Assembly (NCBI GenBank): GCA_009746045.1
Contig: RPFO01000131.1
Span: 1,020,966 to 1,050,965, forward strand
DNA length: 30,000 nucleotides
From: Mesostigma viride
Lineage: Eukaryota; Streptophyta; Mesostigmatophyceae; Mesostigmatales; Mesostigmataceae
Direction of reading: 5' to 3'
The notes beneath the pieces were generated by a model. It saw only the letters and a program-made list of their open reading frames with translations. It was not told the origin of the DNA and did no database searches. Of this stretch, positions 1-9,888 are shown piece by piece. Each line of letters starts with the position of its first letter. The first letter of the stretch is position 1. Made by a program: the position numbers and the translations under genes.

Positions 1-546
1 GACTACCTGAGGTCTTGCGGGCTGTTCAACGACGCCATCAAGAAGCCCAAGGTCGACATCGAGAACTTCAAGAGCGACTTCACCAAGGAGATCTCCAGGA
101 TCAAGTGGGAGTGCGAGAAGCGCAACTATGTCTCCCACCTCAGCTTCGTCTCTTTCACGCTGTCCGAGTCCAACCTCACCAGCACCGTCACTCCCGGCAC
201 CAAGGAGTTCGAGCATCTGAAGAACAAGTTCTGCGGCGTCAAGGCTGCCAGCAAGCAGATGGGCTGCAACCACCAGTTGGACGTGCCCTCCAAGACCTGC
301 AAGGTGTGCAACAAGAAGGCGCACTACCTCTTCACCGCCAACGGCCACAGCATCGACAACGACGTCGTCTGCAGCGAGTGCGTCCTCGACACTCTGCGGG
401 AGGCTGGCACCAAGAGTGTCTCCTGCCCCATCTGCGAGGGCAAGGACTCCAAGCACGACCTGTGCTTCCCGTTTTTCCGCTACGACTCCGCAGAGTCCTG
501 CTATGCAGCTGTCATGAACCAACTGGCCGCCCCGCGTGCCCTGTAA
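1..546 (+). CDS. C-terminal part of a RING-like zinc-binding protein (5' truncated by window)
   Basis: The frame is open from the first base to a TAA at 544-546, giving 181 residues with no start, so the gene begins outside the window. Visible zinc ligands are C89-x-H91, C100-x2-C103, H116, C124-x2-C127 and C142-x2-C145. This spacing resembles a RING or other treble-clef finger, but the usual Cys just before the central His is a Gly (NGH), so it is non-canonical. The N-terminal 85 residues are mixed charged and hydrophobic with no motif I recognise. Third codon positions are overwhelmingly G or C, more so than in the two following genes, which argues for a real and well-expressed gene. RING proteins are often E3 ubiquitin ligases, but that role is inference here. 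A poly(A) signal follows at 588. The remaining coding sequence is certain; the family assignment is tentative. Confidence 0.72.
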   Translation, partial: DYLRSCGLFNDAIKKPKVDIENFKSDFTKEISRIKWECEKRNYVSHLSFVSFTLSESNLTSTVTPGTKEFEHLKNKFCGVKAASKQMGCNHQLDVPSKTCKVCNKKAHYLFTANGHSIDNDVVCSECVLDTLREAGTKSVSCPICEGKDSKHDLCFPFFRYDSAESCYAAVMNQLAAPRAL

Positions 547-587
547 ATAGTTCAGAGAATCTCTCTAGTCCCGTGGACTTGTGTACA

Positions 588-593
588 ATTAAA
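588..593 (+). promoter_or_regulatory. poly(A) signal ATTAAA of the RING-like gene
   Basis: ATTAAA lies 42 bp after the stop codon, at the point where sequence turns from GC-rich coding to AT-rich. It is the commonest variant of the eukaryotic poly(A) hexamer. Confidence 0.5.
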
Positions 594-710
594 GAGTAAT
601 TATATTTTTAATGAAAACAATTCACACGAACATCATGTCTTATTTTCCATGCTTGCAATCAAAGTAAAATTAACAATTGCACACGTCCCAAGTGTCCAAA
701 TTTAATAATA

Positions 711-964
711 CTTAGCCGTTGAGACTTGGCAAAAATTTGAATTTGCGCGGTTTTAGATTTATACTTCTGGCGCCGTCACCACGGGAAATGGCACGTGCCA
801 CGTGGCAGAATCCCGTGGACGTGCACCGGTCCGTACTCGCGCCGCGCCGTTCCGTATTTGCGCCGCGCTTATCCACAGGACGCGCGCGTCGCGCTCGCGC
901 CGCGCTTATCCACAGGACGCGGACCAATCCCGTGGCAGCTGTGGATATCCCTTCGTCTATTAAG
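711..964 (+). promoter_or_regulatory. Promoter region of the F-box-like gene: G-boxes, CCAAT, TATTAAG
   Basis: Two abutting CACGTG palindromes lie at 792-797 and 799-804, forming G-box/ABRE-type sites known from plant bZIP and bHLH targets. A 24-bp direct repeat (861-884 and 898-921) contains TTATCCACAGG. CCAAT is at 924-928 and a TATA-like TATTAAG at 958-964, 71 bp before the ATG. The upstream edge carries CTTAGCCGTT (711-720) followed by GACTTGG plus an A/T run (723 on), which recurs upstream of the next gene. The site identities are read directly; their activity is inferred. Confidence 0.45.
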
Positions 965-1028
965 TCGCGAGACGCAACAACTCTCGCAGCTATCCTCCTC
1001 TCCATCCACCACTACCACGAAAACAGCT

Positions 1029-1747
1029 ATGGCTGACTCCGCAAAACCAGCTATGGCTGCCACCTTCGACAGCCTGCCTGCAGAAATCGTGCACCGCCTC
1101 GTGGAGCTCTCGTGGCCCAAACTGTGTGGAATCAACAAGGCCACGCAGGTCCAGTTTGAGAAGGTGAAAGAGGAAAAGACGATCGAAGCCACTGAGCTGC
1201 TGAATGCCATTGAGAAGGAGATTCAGATGCGCTCCCGCAGACGCCGAAGGAACCCTGGCGAGCTGCGCCACATGACTTCATGCGATCTCAAGATGTGCAA
1301 GCGGTTGCTGATTGGCAAGAAGCCCTATATCTTTCTCCGTCAAGCGAAGAGGTGGGTCGCCGAGGCTCACTGCTACAGGAAGCATCTGGCGTGCCTTGCC
1401 CAGAATGTGTTTGACAAGATGTTCTGGGCTGTCATCGTCTTCGGACACGACGCTGACCTTGTCGCTCACGAGTACATCAAGTCCGTGCCGGATCTCGAGA
1501 AGGAACGCACGGCAGAAGAGCACGGGCTCGAGCTCATCAATCGCATGAAGGAGGCGGTGCGCAAGGCCCTCGAGACAAGCGTGGCTCCTCACCACCGCCC
1601 CCCCGGATGCAGAAGATGGAGGAACTGTGCAATTGGGAGTTAGACGTGTGGAAGAACCAACTGGCCAATGGCTATGTCAGCTGCAGGGAGTGCAGCCTTT
1701 TGAAGCCAAGCCATGAACGGAAGAAGGCGCATGCGATGTACAAATAA
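1029..1747 (+). CDS. Putative F-box-like protein, frame broken at a C7 run
   Basis: ATG at 1029 was chosen over an in-frame GTG/ATG-like start further upstream because the 5' stretch is promoter-like. Residues 13-45 contain a DSLPAEIVHRL-type segment matching the start of F-box domains, which recruit substrates to SCF ubiquitin ligases in the nucleus or cytosol. Residues 66-75 are an Arg-rich run that could be a nuclear signal. Residues 100-190 are helical and charged with W109, H114, C115 and W133. The uninterrupted frame stops at 1643. At CCCCCCC (1598-1604) a one-base gain would enter a frame that runs to TAA at 1745-1747 and adds about 46 residues, including C-x2-C and a Lys-rich end. That tail looks more protein-like than the 1643 ending, so I infer a one-base deletion or a consensus error. 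AATAAA follows at 1808. The F-box call is tentative; coding is likely. Confidence 0.6.
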
Positions 1748-1807
1748 GTACTTCCACTCCTACATTGAGAAAAGGAGTGTTGAAATGATTACTGTATTTA
1801 ATTTTCT

Positions 1808-1813
1808 AATAAA
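1808..1813 (+). promoter_or_regulatory. poly(A) signal AATAAA of the F-box-like gene
   Basis: A perfect AATAAA hexamer sits 61 bp after the extended stop at 1747 and is followed by a GT-rich stretch. Confidence 0.6.
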
Positions 1814-1939
1814 AGTGTTTACGTAAACAAAGAGTCCTCACATCTCATGCATTATAAATAGGCCAATTAACAAATGCAATAGGTACGTAGCATATACTAA
1901 GCATACAAAACAGGGTGCAAGTGACAGAATTCAAAAAGA

Positions 1940-2239
1940 CTTAGCCGTTTAGGAGCTACACTTACTAGCACGGCCCCCTTAGTGCCCAGGACTTGGTGAA
2001 AATTCGGGACTTTGCACAGAAACACGCCTAACGCCGCGCCGGTACTGCGTACGACAGAAGTAAGGGCGTATGACACGGTGCTCGGGACTTGTGCAAATTT
2101 AATTACTGACAAAGTACGCGCACTTGACCAATGCTAATTACTGTCAAAGTACCCACGGAGCGGTGCTAGGCACTGGGCCAATTGGCCCTTGCACAATGCA
2201 TGCTCGGCCCCTAGCCGCAATGCAAAGGAATTTATTAAG
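1940..2239 (+). promoter_or_regulatory. Promoter region of the acidic-tail gene with repeated upstream blocks
   Basis: CTTAGCCGTT at 1940-1949 is an exact copy of the block at 711. GACTTG followed by an AAATT core occurs at 1990 and again at 2086, as at 723. A tandem pair AATTACTGNCAAAGTAC lies near 2100 and 2136. CCAAT is inside GGGCCAATTGGCCC near 2173. TATTAAG at 2233-2239 lies 64 bp before the ATG, as in the preceding gene. The sharing suggests common regulation or a duplicated promoter. Confidence 0.4.
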
Positions 2240-2296
2240 AATGGGTGGGATGAATTAAACTCCATAGCCGTCGACAGCAACTTGTAACGATCAAGG

Positions 2297-3211
2297 ATGA
2301 AAGACAACCTTGCAATTCTCATGAATCGTGCCAGTTACGAGACGATTCTCACGATATTCGGGAAGCGTCTCGACGATGATATTAAGTCGAAAGAGAGAGA
2401 GGTGAACGTTGCAGAGAGGGGTGTGAGGGCGGACAATCGTGACAAGAAACGTGCTTCAGACAGCAAGGCGCCTGCTGAAGATGCGAAGAATGACTCGTAC
2501 GACCACTTTGATGTGTCCAAAATAATAGATGCAAAGATGGTCGACAATGTTGTTGAGCTCCTTGTGGAGTGGTTTTACACAGACGAGGAGAGGCAGAAGG
2601 CCAACCGCCAGGGCAAATCGCTCCAGCGTTTTGACTGGCTGCCAATCTCAAATTTTGAGCCTGGATGCAACGAGATGATCATCAATTTCTGCAACACCTT
2701 CACTGGAACGCAGTCCGCCCAGTTTGCTAAGAAGTTTGGCACGAACCACGTTGCTATCAGAACGGCATGGATGGCTGTAATGCAGGAGAAGGCGGGGCAG
2801 GCGGAGGGGGGGAGCGAGCCTGCCTACAAGCGCACGAAGACCGAGCAGGTTTCGCGCGAGCGCACCCCTACAACCATTCCAAGCAAGCTCGGCGGGGAGA
2901 ACCCCAAGAGCGCAGGCCACGGCCAGATGTTTGAGGATCCCCAGCGGGCTGCGATGGCCATCGGCATGAAGCTCAAGGCTAGCGAGAGGAAGCAGCAAGA
3001 GATCATGGCCGAGCTGGAAGCACTCCGTGCCGAGAAGGAGGCGTGGCAGGCCTCTGTGAAGCGAGCCATCGAGGTTGTCGACGACGACGATGCAATCCCG
3101 TTGGACGATGATCCCAAGGACGATGATCCTAAGGACGTGGATGCCAAGGATGGGCACAATGATGATGAGGAGGAGGAGCAGGAGGATAATGACGAGGGAA
3201 ATGCACACTAG
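2297..3211 (+). CDS. Unknown protein with coiled coil and acidic Asp/Glu-rich tail
   Basis: This is a clean single-exon ORF of 304 residues with ATG at 2297 in a GGATGA context and TAG at 3209-3211. Residues 20-60 are highly charged. Residues 70-165 form the most conserved-looking part, rich in W, F and aliphatic residues (segments VVELLVEWFY and RFDWLPISNF), and are probably a folded helical domain. A basic YKRTK near residue 181 could be a nuclear signal. Residues 225-260 predict a coiled coil (KQQEIMAELEALRAEKEAW). From about residue 262 to the end it is almost all Asp, Glu, Lys and Pro, as in histone-binding or chromatin proteins. I do not recognise the family. It is flanked by its own TATTAAG and poly(A) signals and converges with the large minus-strand gene. 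The coding call is good; the nuclear role is inference. Confidence 0.7.
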   Translation: MKDNLAILMNRASYETILTIFGKRLDDDIKSKEREVNVAERGVRADNRDKKRASDSKAPAEDAKNDSYDHFDVSKIIDAKMVDNVVELLVEWFYTDEERQKANRQGKSLQRFDWLPISNFEPGCNEMIINFCNTFTGTQSAQFAKKFGTNHVAIRTAWMAVMQEKAGQAEGGSEPAYKRTKTEQVSRERTPTTIPSKLGGENPKSAGHGQMFEDPQRAAMAIGMKLKASERKQQEIMAELEALRAEKEAWQASVKRAIEVVDDDDAIPLDDDPKDDDPKDVDAKDGHNDDEEEEQEDNDEGNAH

Positions 3212-3315
3212 ACAGCTATGGTAGTGTGGCAGCACCAGCACAGCCATGCTGGCTTTTTCTTGGTGGTGGCAGCACCAATACACGTGACAGAGTCCATTCA
3301 TGCAATATAATCTGG

Positions 3316-3360
3316 AATAAAGAATTGTTTCATTAATAAATATCATTACATGTGTTTATT
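3316..3360. promoter_or_regulatory. Convergent poly(A) region
   Basis: Plus-strand AATAAA occurs at 3316-3321 and 3335-3340, about 105-130 bp after the acidic-tail gene. The reverse complement of AATAAA is at 3355-3360, about 135 bp past the stop of the minus-strand gene. The two transcripts would end within about 50 bp of each other. Confidence 0.5.
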
Positions 3361-3492
3361 TCCATGCTTTACCACGAGGAATGCCATGTTATTGTGCATG
3401 CCTGTCAGCCCTCCAAAAGGGGGTCACTTTAGGTTTTTGTAGCAGCAGCAGCAGCACATGAGCAGCTCAATGACAACAACGCTGCTCGCGCT

Positions 3493-6400
3493 TCAGCAGT
3501 CGTCGTCGTCGTCGTCATCGTCATCGGCAAGGATGAGCGCTCGCTTCCGACGCCGGGAGGCGCCTGCGTTGTTGTTCTCCGCCACATCGTCGCTGGGTGG
3601 AACCATCTCGCGCAATCGAGCCTCGGCCAGGGTGATATCCGGCGCTTGCAACGCAGGGACGACCACACCGGGGCACCCGCAGATCTGTGCCTCCAGCTCG
3701 TGGAGAGGCACGCAAGAAACCGCGTCCTCCTCCCAACGGGCACCCCAGTACATGGCTACCATGTCGTTTTGCGTGTCAACAACAGCGACACGACCATGGT
3801 ACCTGCCGTCCCGGCTTTCGGTGCGACCGTCCGCAGATATCACACGCTCCGACGCCCAATGACACACGACTTGCCCTACGAGGTTGCGGCTGCCACTCTT
3901 GACCTGCAGCGTTATGTCTTCCCAGCATGCCTTCGCCATGCCGACGATGCCCTTCGAGCATTCAGCATCTTGCCACTTCACGACCGGGTGTTCCGCGTCA
4001 TCGGGCACCTCCTTCAGCGCCTTTAGGCACTCCTTGGTGAGCTTTTTGTTCGCACCCAAGGAGACTGCATGGGGCGGCTGACCTCGCTTGCCCACCACTT
4101 GTGTCAAGACGAGGTCTGACGCGGTGATGATCACCGTGTGCGCCGCAGTGGTTGGCGGATGGGGCCATTGCGCAATGTCTGGGTTCCACGGGTGCCACGT
4201 GTCACGCAAATGCTTAGCGCGGTATACAAAGAGCTCAATAGAAGGTTGGCCGCCATCCTCCTTCGCAACCACCTCCTTGATGATGCCAAAGAGGACTGGA
4301 GTCCACGTGAGCTTCGAGTTGCAGAGAATACCAGCTGAAGGGTGCCAGTATAGAACAGCGGAGCCTTTCTCAACGCCTTGCATGCGCTTCAAGTAAGCGA
4401 CCTTGGCTGCCATGGCCCTGTCTTCTGCCGCCCATTCCTGCTGTGTGTGGCCATCATGACGAACTCGGTCTACCAGCGGGGTGACGCGCACCGCCTCTGC
4501 GTCGACCAACGCCATGAAGTGCTCTTCTTGCGTCGGTGGTGGTTCAGGCGCTGCATCGTGCTCACGCAGGGCGGAGATGTCCGCGCGAGATGGCCACGGC
4601 AAAGGGCGCCACTCCTCAGGCACCTCCTCAGGGGCATGTGGGACTTTTGCGAAAAAGGCCTCGTTTGGCTTGATGGTGTCGGGCGGAAAGTACCACTGCC
4701 AGATGCCATGGGGCAACTTCTGGACCCTTGCTTTGATCGACTCCAGCTCCTTCCCCAGAAACTCCATGTTCAATGGTGCGAAGGCTGGGGTGTCCTGCAA
4801 CATCGGAATGCGGTCTGGATCCACAAGTCGGACGCCAAACAGCGGCCGCCCCTCCGCATCAAACTTGTAAGGCTGTGTAATCGCCTTCCCGCACCGTGGC
4901 GCGCCTTCCTGTCGAGTCCCCGCGGGCTGCCACGGCGTCTTTTGGGACTCCGTGGTCCGGTAGGACAACCAGGTCTCTGCGTTGCCCTGTACCTGGAAGA
5001 AGACGGCGTGGTGCACCTTCATTGAGCGACTGCCTTTTACAGGCACCGGCTGTGCCGCTCCGCCGCCCGCCGGCTGCGCCGCCGGCCCGCCGCGCGCCGG
5101 CTGCCCCACCCGTAGCCCGTCGACAGCCCCGCCCCACCGCGTGTCGGCTGTGACACCCCGCCGCGCACCGGCTGGCCCGCCCCGCCGCCCGTCGACTGCC
5201 CCGCCCCGCCGCCCGTCGACTGCCCCGCCCCGCCGCCCGTCGACAGCCCCGCCCCGCCGCATGCCAGCTGTGCCGGCCCGCCGCCCACGCGCGCCGGCAG
5301 CGCCGCTGGCCCCCCGCGCGCCGACGGCCCTGCCCCGCCGCCCGTCGACTGCCCCGCCCCGCCGCCCGTCGACAGCCCCGCCCCGCCGCCCACGCGCGCC
5401 GGCAGCGCCGCTGGCCCCCCGCGCGCCGACGGCCCTGCCCCGCCGCCCGTCGACTGCCCCGCCCCGCCGCCCGTCGACAGCCCCGCCCCGCCGCCCACGC
5501 GCGCCGGCAGCGCCGCTGGCCCCCCGCGCGCCGACGGCCCTGCCCCGCCGCCCGTCGACTGCCCCGCCCCGCCGCCCGTCGACAGCCCCGCCCCGCCGCC
5601 CACGCGCGCCGGCAGCGCCGCTGGCCCCCGCGCGCCGACGGCCCTGCCCCGCCGCCCGTCGACTGCCCCGCCCCGCCGCCCGTCGACAGCCCCGCCCCGC
5701 CGCCCACGCGCGCCGGCAGCGCCGCTGGCCCCCCGCGCGCCGACGGCCCTGCCCCGCCGCCCGTCGACTGCCCCGCCCCGCCGCCCGTCGACAGCCCCGC
5801 CCCGCCGCCCACGCGCGCCGGCAGCGCCGCTGGCCCCCGCACGCCGACGGCCCTGCCCCGCCGCCCGTCGACTGCCCCGCCCCGCCGCCCGTCGACAGCC
5901 CCGCCCCGCCGCCCACGCGCGCCGGCAGCGCCGCTGGCCCCCCGCGCGCCGACGGCCCTGCCCCGCCGCCCGTCGACTGCCCCGCCCCGCCGCCCGTCGA
6001 CAGCCCCGCCCCGCCGCCCACGCGCGCCGGCAGCGCCGCTGGCCCCCCGCACGCCGACGGCCCTGCCCCGCCGCCCGTCGACAGCCCCGCCCCGCCGCCC
6101 GTCGACAGCCCCGCCCCGCCGCCCACGCGCGCCGGCAGCGCCGCTGGCCCCCGCGCGCCGACGCCCTGCCCCGCCGCCCGTCGACAGCCCCGCCCCGCCG
6201 CCCGTCGACAGCCCCGCCCCGCCGCCCACGCGCGCCGGCAGCGCCGCTGGCCCCCGCGCGCCGACGGCCCTGCCCCGCCGCCCGTCGACTGCCCCGCCCC
6301 GCCGCCCGTCGACAGCCCCGCCCCGCCGCCCACGCGCGCCGGCAGCGCCGCTGGCCCCCCGCGCGCCGACGCCCTGCCCCGCCGCCCGTCGACTGCCCCG

Positions 6401-8713
6401 CCCCGCCGCCCGTCGACAGCCCCGCCCCGCCGCCCACGCGCGCCGGCAGCGCCGCTGGCCCCCGCGCGCCGACGGCCCTGCCCCGCCGCCCGTCGACTGC
6501 CCCGCCCGCCGCCCGTCGATAGCCCCGCCCCGCCGCATGCCGGCTGCGCCGCCGCTGCCACCTCGCGCACGCTGGCTGCGCCCGCCGCCCGCCGACTGCC
6601 CCGCCCCGCCGCGCACCGGCTGCCCCGCCCCGCCGCCCGTCGACTGCCCCGCCCCGCCGCGCACCGGCAGCGCCGCCCCGCTGCCCGCCGACTGCCCCGC
6701 CCCGCCGCGCACCGGCAGCGCCGCCCCGCTGCCCGCCGACTGCCCCGCCCCGCCGCGTGCCGGCTGCGCCGCCGCTGCCGCCCCGCCGCGCACCGATGGC
6801 GCCGCCCCTCCGTGCGCCGGCTGCGCCTCGCTGCACGCAGGCTGCACGACATCACCACGCACCCTGGTGACCTTGATAACCTGATCCTCCCTACCGGTCA
6901 TCCAATCTACCGTGCTGCACCAACCGGCAAACGACTCGCGCTGCAACGGAGTGAGAAAGTTCCTGACATCGTAAGCGACCCCCAATACCTTGACCTCCGT
7001 GCCAGCGGGGACGGTCGAGTTGCAGTTCGCAGCTGCACCACTAGGCTGACGGAATGCCTCTTCTATGGCCGCCACCCAGCTCTCCAAAGTTGGGTACTTG
7101 TGCACGAAGCTAGGCCCCCCCGCCACAGCGTGTCTCATGTAGGCCACAAGCACGCCGAATTTCTGATCTGGGTCGGCGTGCGTGTGGCCCACGAGCATGC
7201 GGTGCATTTCGACGACGTCGAAGAAGCCAACGTGTACGAGCCACCATGCAAACAGTAAGACGGTGTGATTCCGGTTTTCACTCCCACCGTCCAGTTGCAG
7301 GCACAAACACCTGGGCATGTGCGGCAGCCCCGCCCTCCTCCATGGCTGGTCCCTCATCAACTGCGCCAGGATGTGCATCAGCATCGTGACGGTGACACTG
7401 CCGGAGAGGTTGTCGGTCATGAGGACCCATGCGAGAACGATGAACCACATCGCCTTGTACCCATGGACGGCCGCACAGAAGAGCGAGAACGGCATCATGC
7501 CACCTGCATAGCTGCCCCATGAGTCGGGCCCCCCCACCAGCTTCGGCCAGTATGTCTTGGCGTGATCCAGCTTGTCGAGGTTGATCGACAAAATGGCCGT
7601 CAACATAGCGGCCACCATCGCGCAGGCAAGCTCGCGCCTCAACCAATAGTTCTGGCGGGTAAACCAGGCCAGAGCGACATGCTGCTTGATTTGGTTGTCG
7701 ACGTACTGCCGTTGTGCCTCAGTTGAAGCACCGCGGCGCCGCATGCGCAGTTCCACGCAGTCCGCGCAGTGACCGGTGCTCTTGTTGTGCGGGCATACCA
7801 CCACCTTCGGGCTCCTCTGCCCTGGGAAGTAGTCGCCTTTGCAGTAGGTGCGCCAGATGCGGTAGAATGCGTTGTAGCCTAGCACCTTGGCCCCTTCCCC
7901 CGCTTCTGCCACCACGTCTTCAACGTACATGGCGTGCATCTCCTTGATGGACATGACGTCCATGAAGACAACGCCAGCATGAGTCGGGTCATGGTCTGCG
8001 ATCTGCTGCACCAACTCGTGCATCCACATTGCTGCGTGTTCGCCAACCTCCGAACGCCCCCGAGCATCACGCTCAGGTGGTGCGTGCTCCAGACCAACAC
8101 CGAAAGTCGCTAGGTCGTTGGGATGCACGGTCAGGAAATACTCTTTCGCCGACACGACCGACGCCACCAGATTGTTCCAAGTCGCCCGGGTAACGCCGGC
8201 CATCTTCCGGATGGCAGATGCACAACCGGTGACGGTGTACATGCACCCCGCAATCACCACGTCCACGTGTAAAGGGCCGGTAATGATGTACTTCTTGTAA
8301 CGGCCACCGTCGGCAGGGGATTCTACCTCGATGTTGCCCACGCCGGCCGACCGGATCACCTCGCAAAGGGAGGCCATGCGCTGCTGGTCCGTTTGGTTGT
8401 ACAGGTACTCTCGAAAGGCAGTCCACGACCTGGTATCGGTAAGTAAGGTGCCCACCTTCTCGAGGCAATGCTCCCCACAAGTCGGACCGCACTTCCTGGC
8501 CTTGGCGATGTCCTTGTCAACGGACTTCAATTTGGAGGCGAGAAGCCGGGCGCCATCTTTCTTCCCACTGCGCTTCGCTCGAGAGGAAGACGTGCCGGGC
8601 CCCATTTCCGTGTGAAGCAGGTCGTCGTCAGAGCCGTCAGAATCCCCGCCCCAACTAGCTTCAGAACTCGCATCCGAATCCACCAGGTCTGGCACATCCC
8701 ATTCTTCATCCAT
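3493..8713 (-). CDS. DUF7869-type RNase H/integrase-like protein, split by a GC-rich repeat with a frame change
   Basis: The ATG is at 8713 and the TGA at 3493-3495. Residues 1-620 are in one frame: an acidic N-terminus, C75-x3-C79-x3-C83, C316-x2-C319, LSINLDKLDHAK (D380, D383), LQLDGGSENRN (D475, N480) and VGHTHADPDQKF (H510, D514, D516). From memory, the D...LDGGSEN...GHTH...DQ.F order is the signature of the uncharacterised DUF7869 family, common in transposon-rich eukaryotic genomes; an RNase H-like DDD/DDE site is inference. Then follow about 600 low-complexity residues encoded by the repeat at 5040-6835. About 515 C-terminal residues (5040 to 3496) lie in a different frame and end in a run of Asp. 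They read like a true protein, with W-rich segments YWHPSAGIL, WHPWNPD and AQWPHPP. The frame therefore changes inside the repeat, by real slippage or consensus error. Domestication or a mobile-element origin is possible. Confidence 0.68.
5040..6835. repeat. GC-rich coding minisatellite, about 105-bp units, inside the DUF7869-type gene
   Basis: About twelve head-to-tail units lie between 5288 and 6540, starting near 5288, 5393, 5498, 5603, 5707, 5812, 5916, 6021 and on. Most are 105 bp, which is 35 codons and frame-neutral. Several are 104 bp, because a C6 run has become C5 (near 5620, 5831, 6150, 6250, 6460) or a G is lost (near 6158 and 6368). Each unit carries two to three copies of a roughly 24-bp subrepeat around CCGCCCGTCGAC. 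The edges (5040-5287 and 6540-6835) are diverged versions, including two 48-bp copies near 6659-6754. No stop occurs in any minus-strand frame across most of it, so every frame reads Gly/Arg/Ala-rich protein. Confidence 0.9.
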
Positions 8714-8722
8714 GTTAATAGG

Positions 8723-9150
8723 AAATCTACTGTATTACACCCGGTGGTGCTTGGACAGAAGCAAGAAACCCCGCCCACCGCTCAAATGTGGCGCCCAACA
8801 AAGCCCCAAACTGATTTCTTCAATAAGTCTACTGTTCTACATCCGGTGGTGGATGGACACAAGCAATAAAGGCCCCGCCCACACCTCAGATTTCTTTAGA
8901 AAATCTACTGATCTACATTCGATGGCGCCTTCACAGAAGCAGGAAACTCCGCCCACCGGTCAAATGTGACGCCCAACAAAGCCCCAACTGATTTCTTCAA
9001 GAAGTATACTGTTTTACAGCCGGTAGTGCTTGGGCAGAAGCACTATCAAAGAGACAACCAGCGCAGGCCAGAAATCGCAGGCCAGAAATCGCAACTATGT
9101 AAAGCCCGCCCACACATCGGATTTCTTTACGAAAAACCTGTTTTACATTC
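8723..9150. repeat. Diverged tandem repeats upstream of the DUF7869-type gene
   Basis: Five related half-units start at about 8723, 8825, 8901, 9002 and 9131, each opening with a CTACTGTTYTACAYYCGGTGG-like segment and followed by CCCGCCCAC GC-box-like motifs. The compound period is about 178 bp. The block lies directly 5' of the minus-strand ATG, so it probably contains that gene's promoter. Confidence 0.75.
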
Positions 9151-9228
9151 GATAGGAATTATAAGATTCAAGCAGCAATACTCGTTTCTACCTGCGTGCG
9201 ACTGCTGCGGCGGAGTGCTGCAATTTGT

Positions 9229-9888
9229 CTTCACGTCTTCCCGTCTTCCCGTCTTCACCGCGTCTTCACCTGTCTTCACCACGTCTTCACGTCTTCACGA
9301 CTTCACCTGAACTTGCCGCGTATCGTATCTTTGATACCTTGCATGCACGTCTTCACGTCTTCACGGCTTCACCGCGTCTTCACCTGTCTTCACCACGTCT
9401 TCACGGCTTCACGGCTTCACGTCTTCACGGCTTCACCTGAACACCTGAACTTCACCTGAACTTGCCGTATCGTGTCTGAACGTCTTCACGTCTTCACGTC
9501 TTCACGTCTTCACCGCGTCTTCACCTGTCTTCACCACGTCTTCACGGCTTCACGGCTTCACGTCTTCACGGCTTCACCTGAACACCTGAACTTCACCTGA
9601 ACTTGCCGTATCGTGTCTGAACGTCTTCACGTCTTCACGTCTTCACGTCTTCACGTCTTCACCGCGTCTTCACCTGTCTTCACCACGTCTTCACGGCTTC
9701 ACGGCTTCACGTCTTCACGGCTTCACCTGAACACCTGAACTTCACCTGAACTTGCCGTATCGTGTCTGAACGTCTTCACGTCTTCACGTCTTCACGTCTT
9801 CACGTCTTCACCGCGTCTTCACCTGTCTTCACCACGTCTTCACGGCTTCACGGCTTCACGTCTTCACGGCTTCACCTGAACACCTGAA
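9229..9888. repeat. TTCACGTCT/TTCACGGCT 9-bp minisatellite with 141-150 bp higher-order units
   Basis: The 9-bp word TTCACGTCT and variants run through the block. Higher-order units end in the landmark TGCCGTATCGTGTCTGAA at about 9463, 9604 and 9753, and so are 141 and 150 bp apart, differing by one 9-bp word. A first (near 9315) and last (near 9890) landmark are diverged. The peptides it would encode are artefacts. It sits between divergently transcribed genes. Confidence 0.9.

Noticed and set aside
861-948. Bacterial replication origin
   Set aside because: Only two exact DnaA-like words within a duplicated eukaryotic promoter segment, with no AT-rich unwinding region or bacterial genes.
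1-3340. Integrated large DNA virus segment (three compact intronless genes with shared promoter words)
   Set aside because: No viral hallmark gene (capsid, polymerase, packaging ATPase) is visible, and the genes differ in codon bias; kept only as a remote possibility.
4982-7258. 758-residue Pro/Ala-rich plus-strand ORF
   Set aside because: It lies opposite the coding GC-rich repeat, lacks folded domains and is open only because the repeat has no stops on either strand.
8714-9150. Terminal inverted repeats of a DNA transposon
   Set aside because: The repeated words are all in the same orientation and no complementary copy was seen near 3400.
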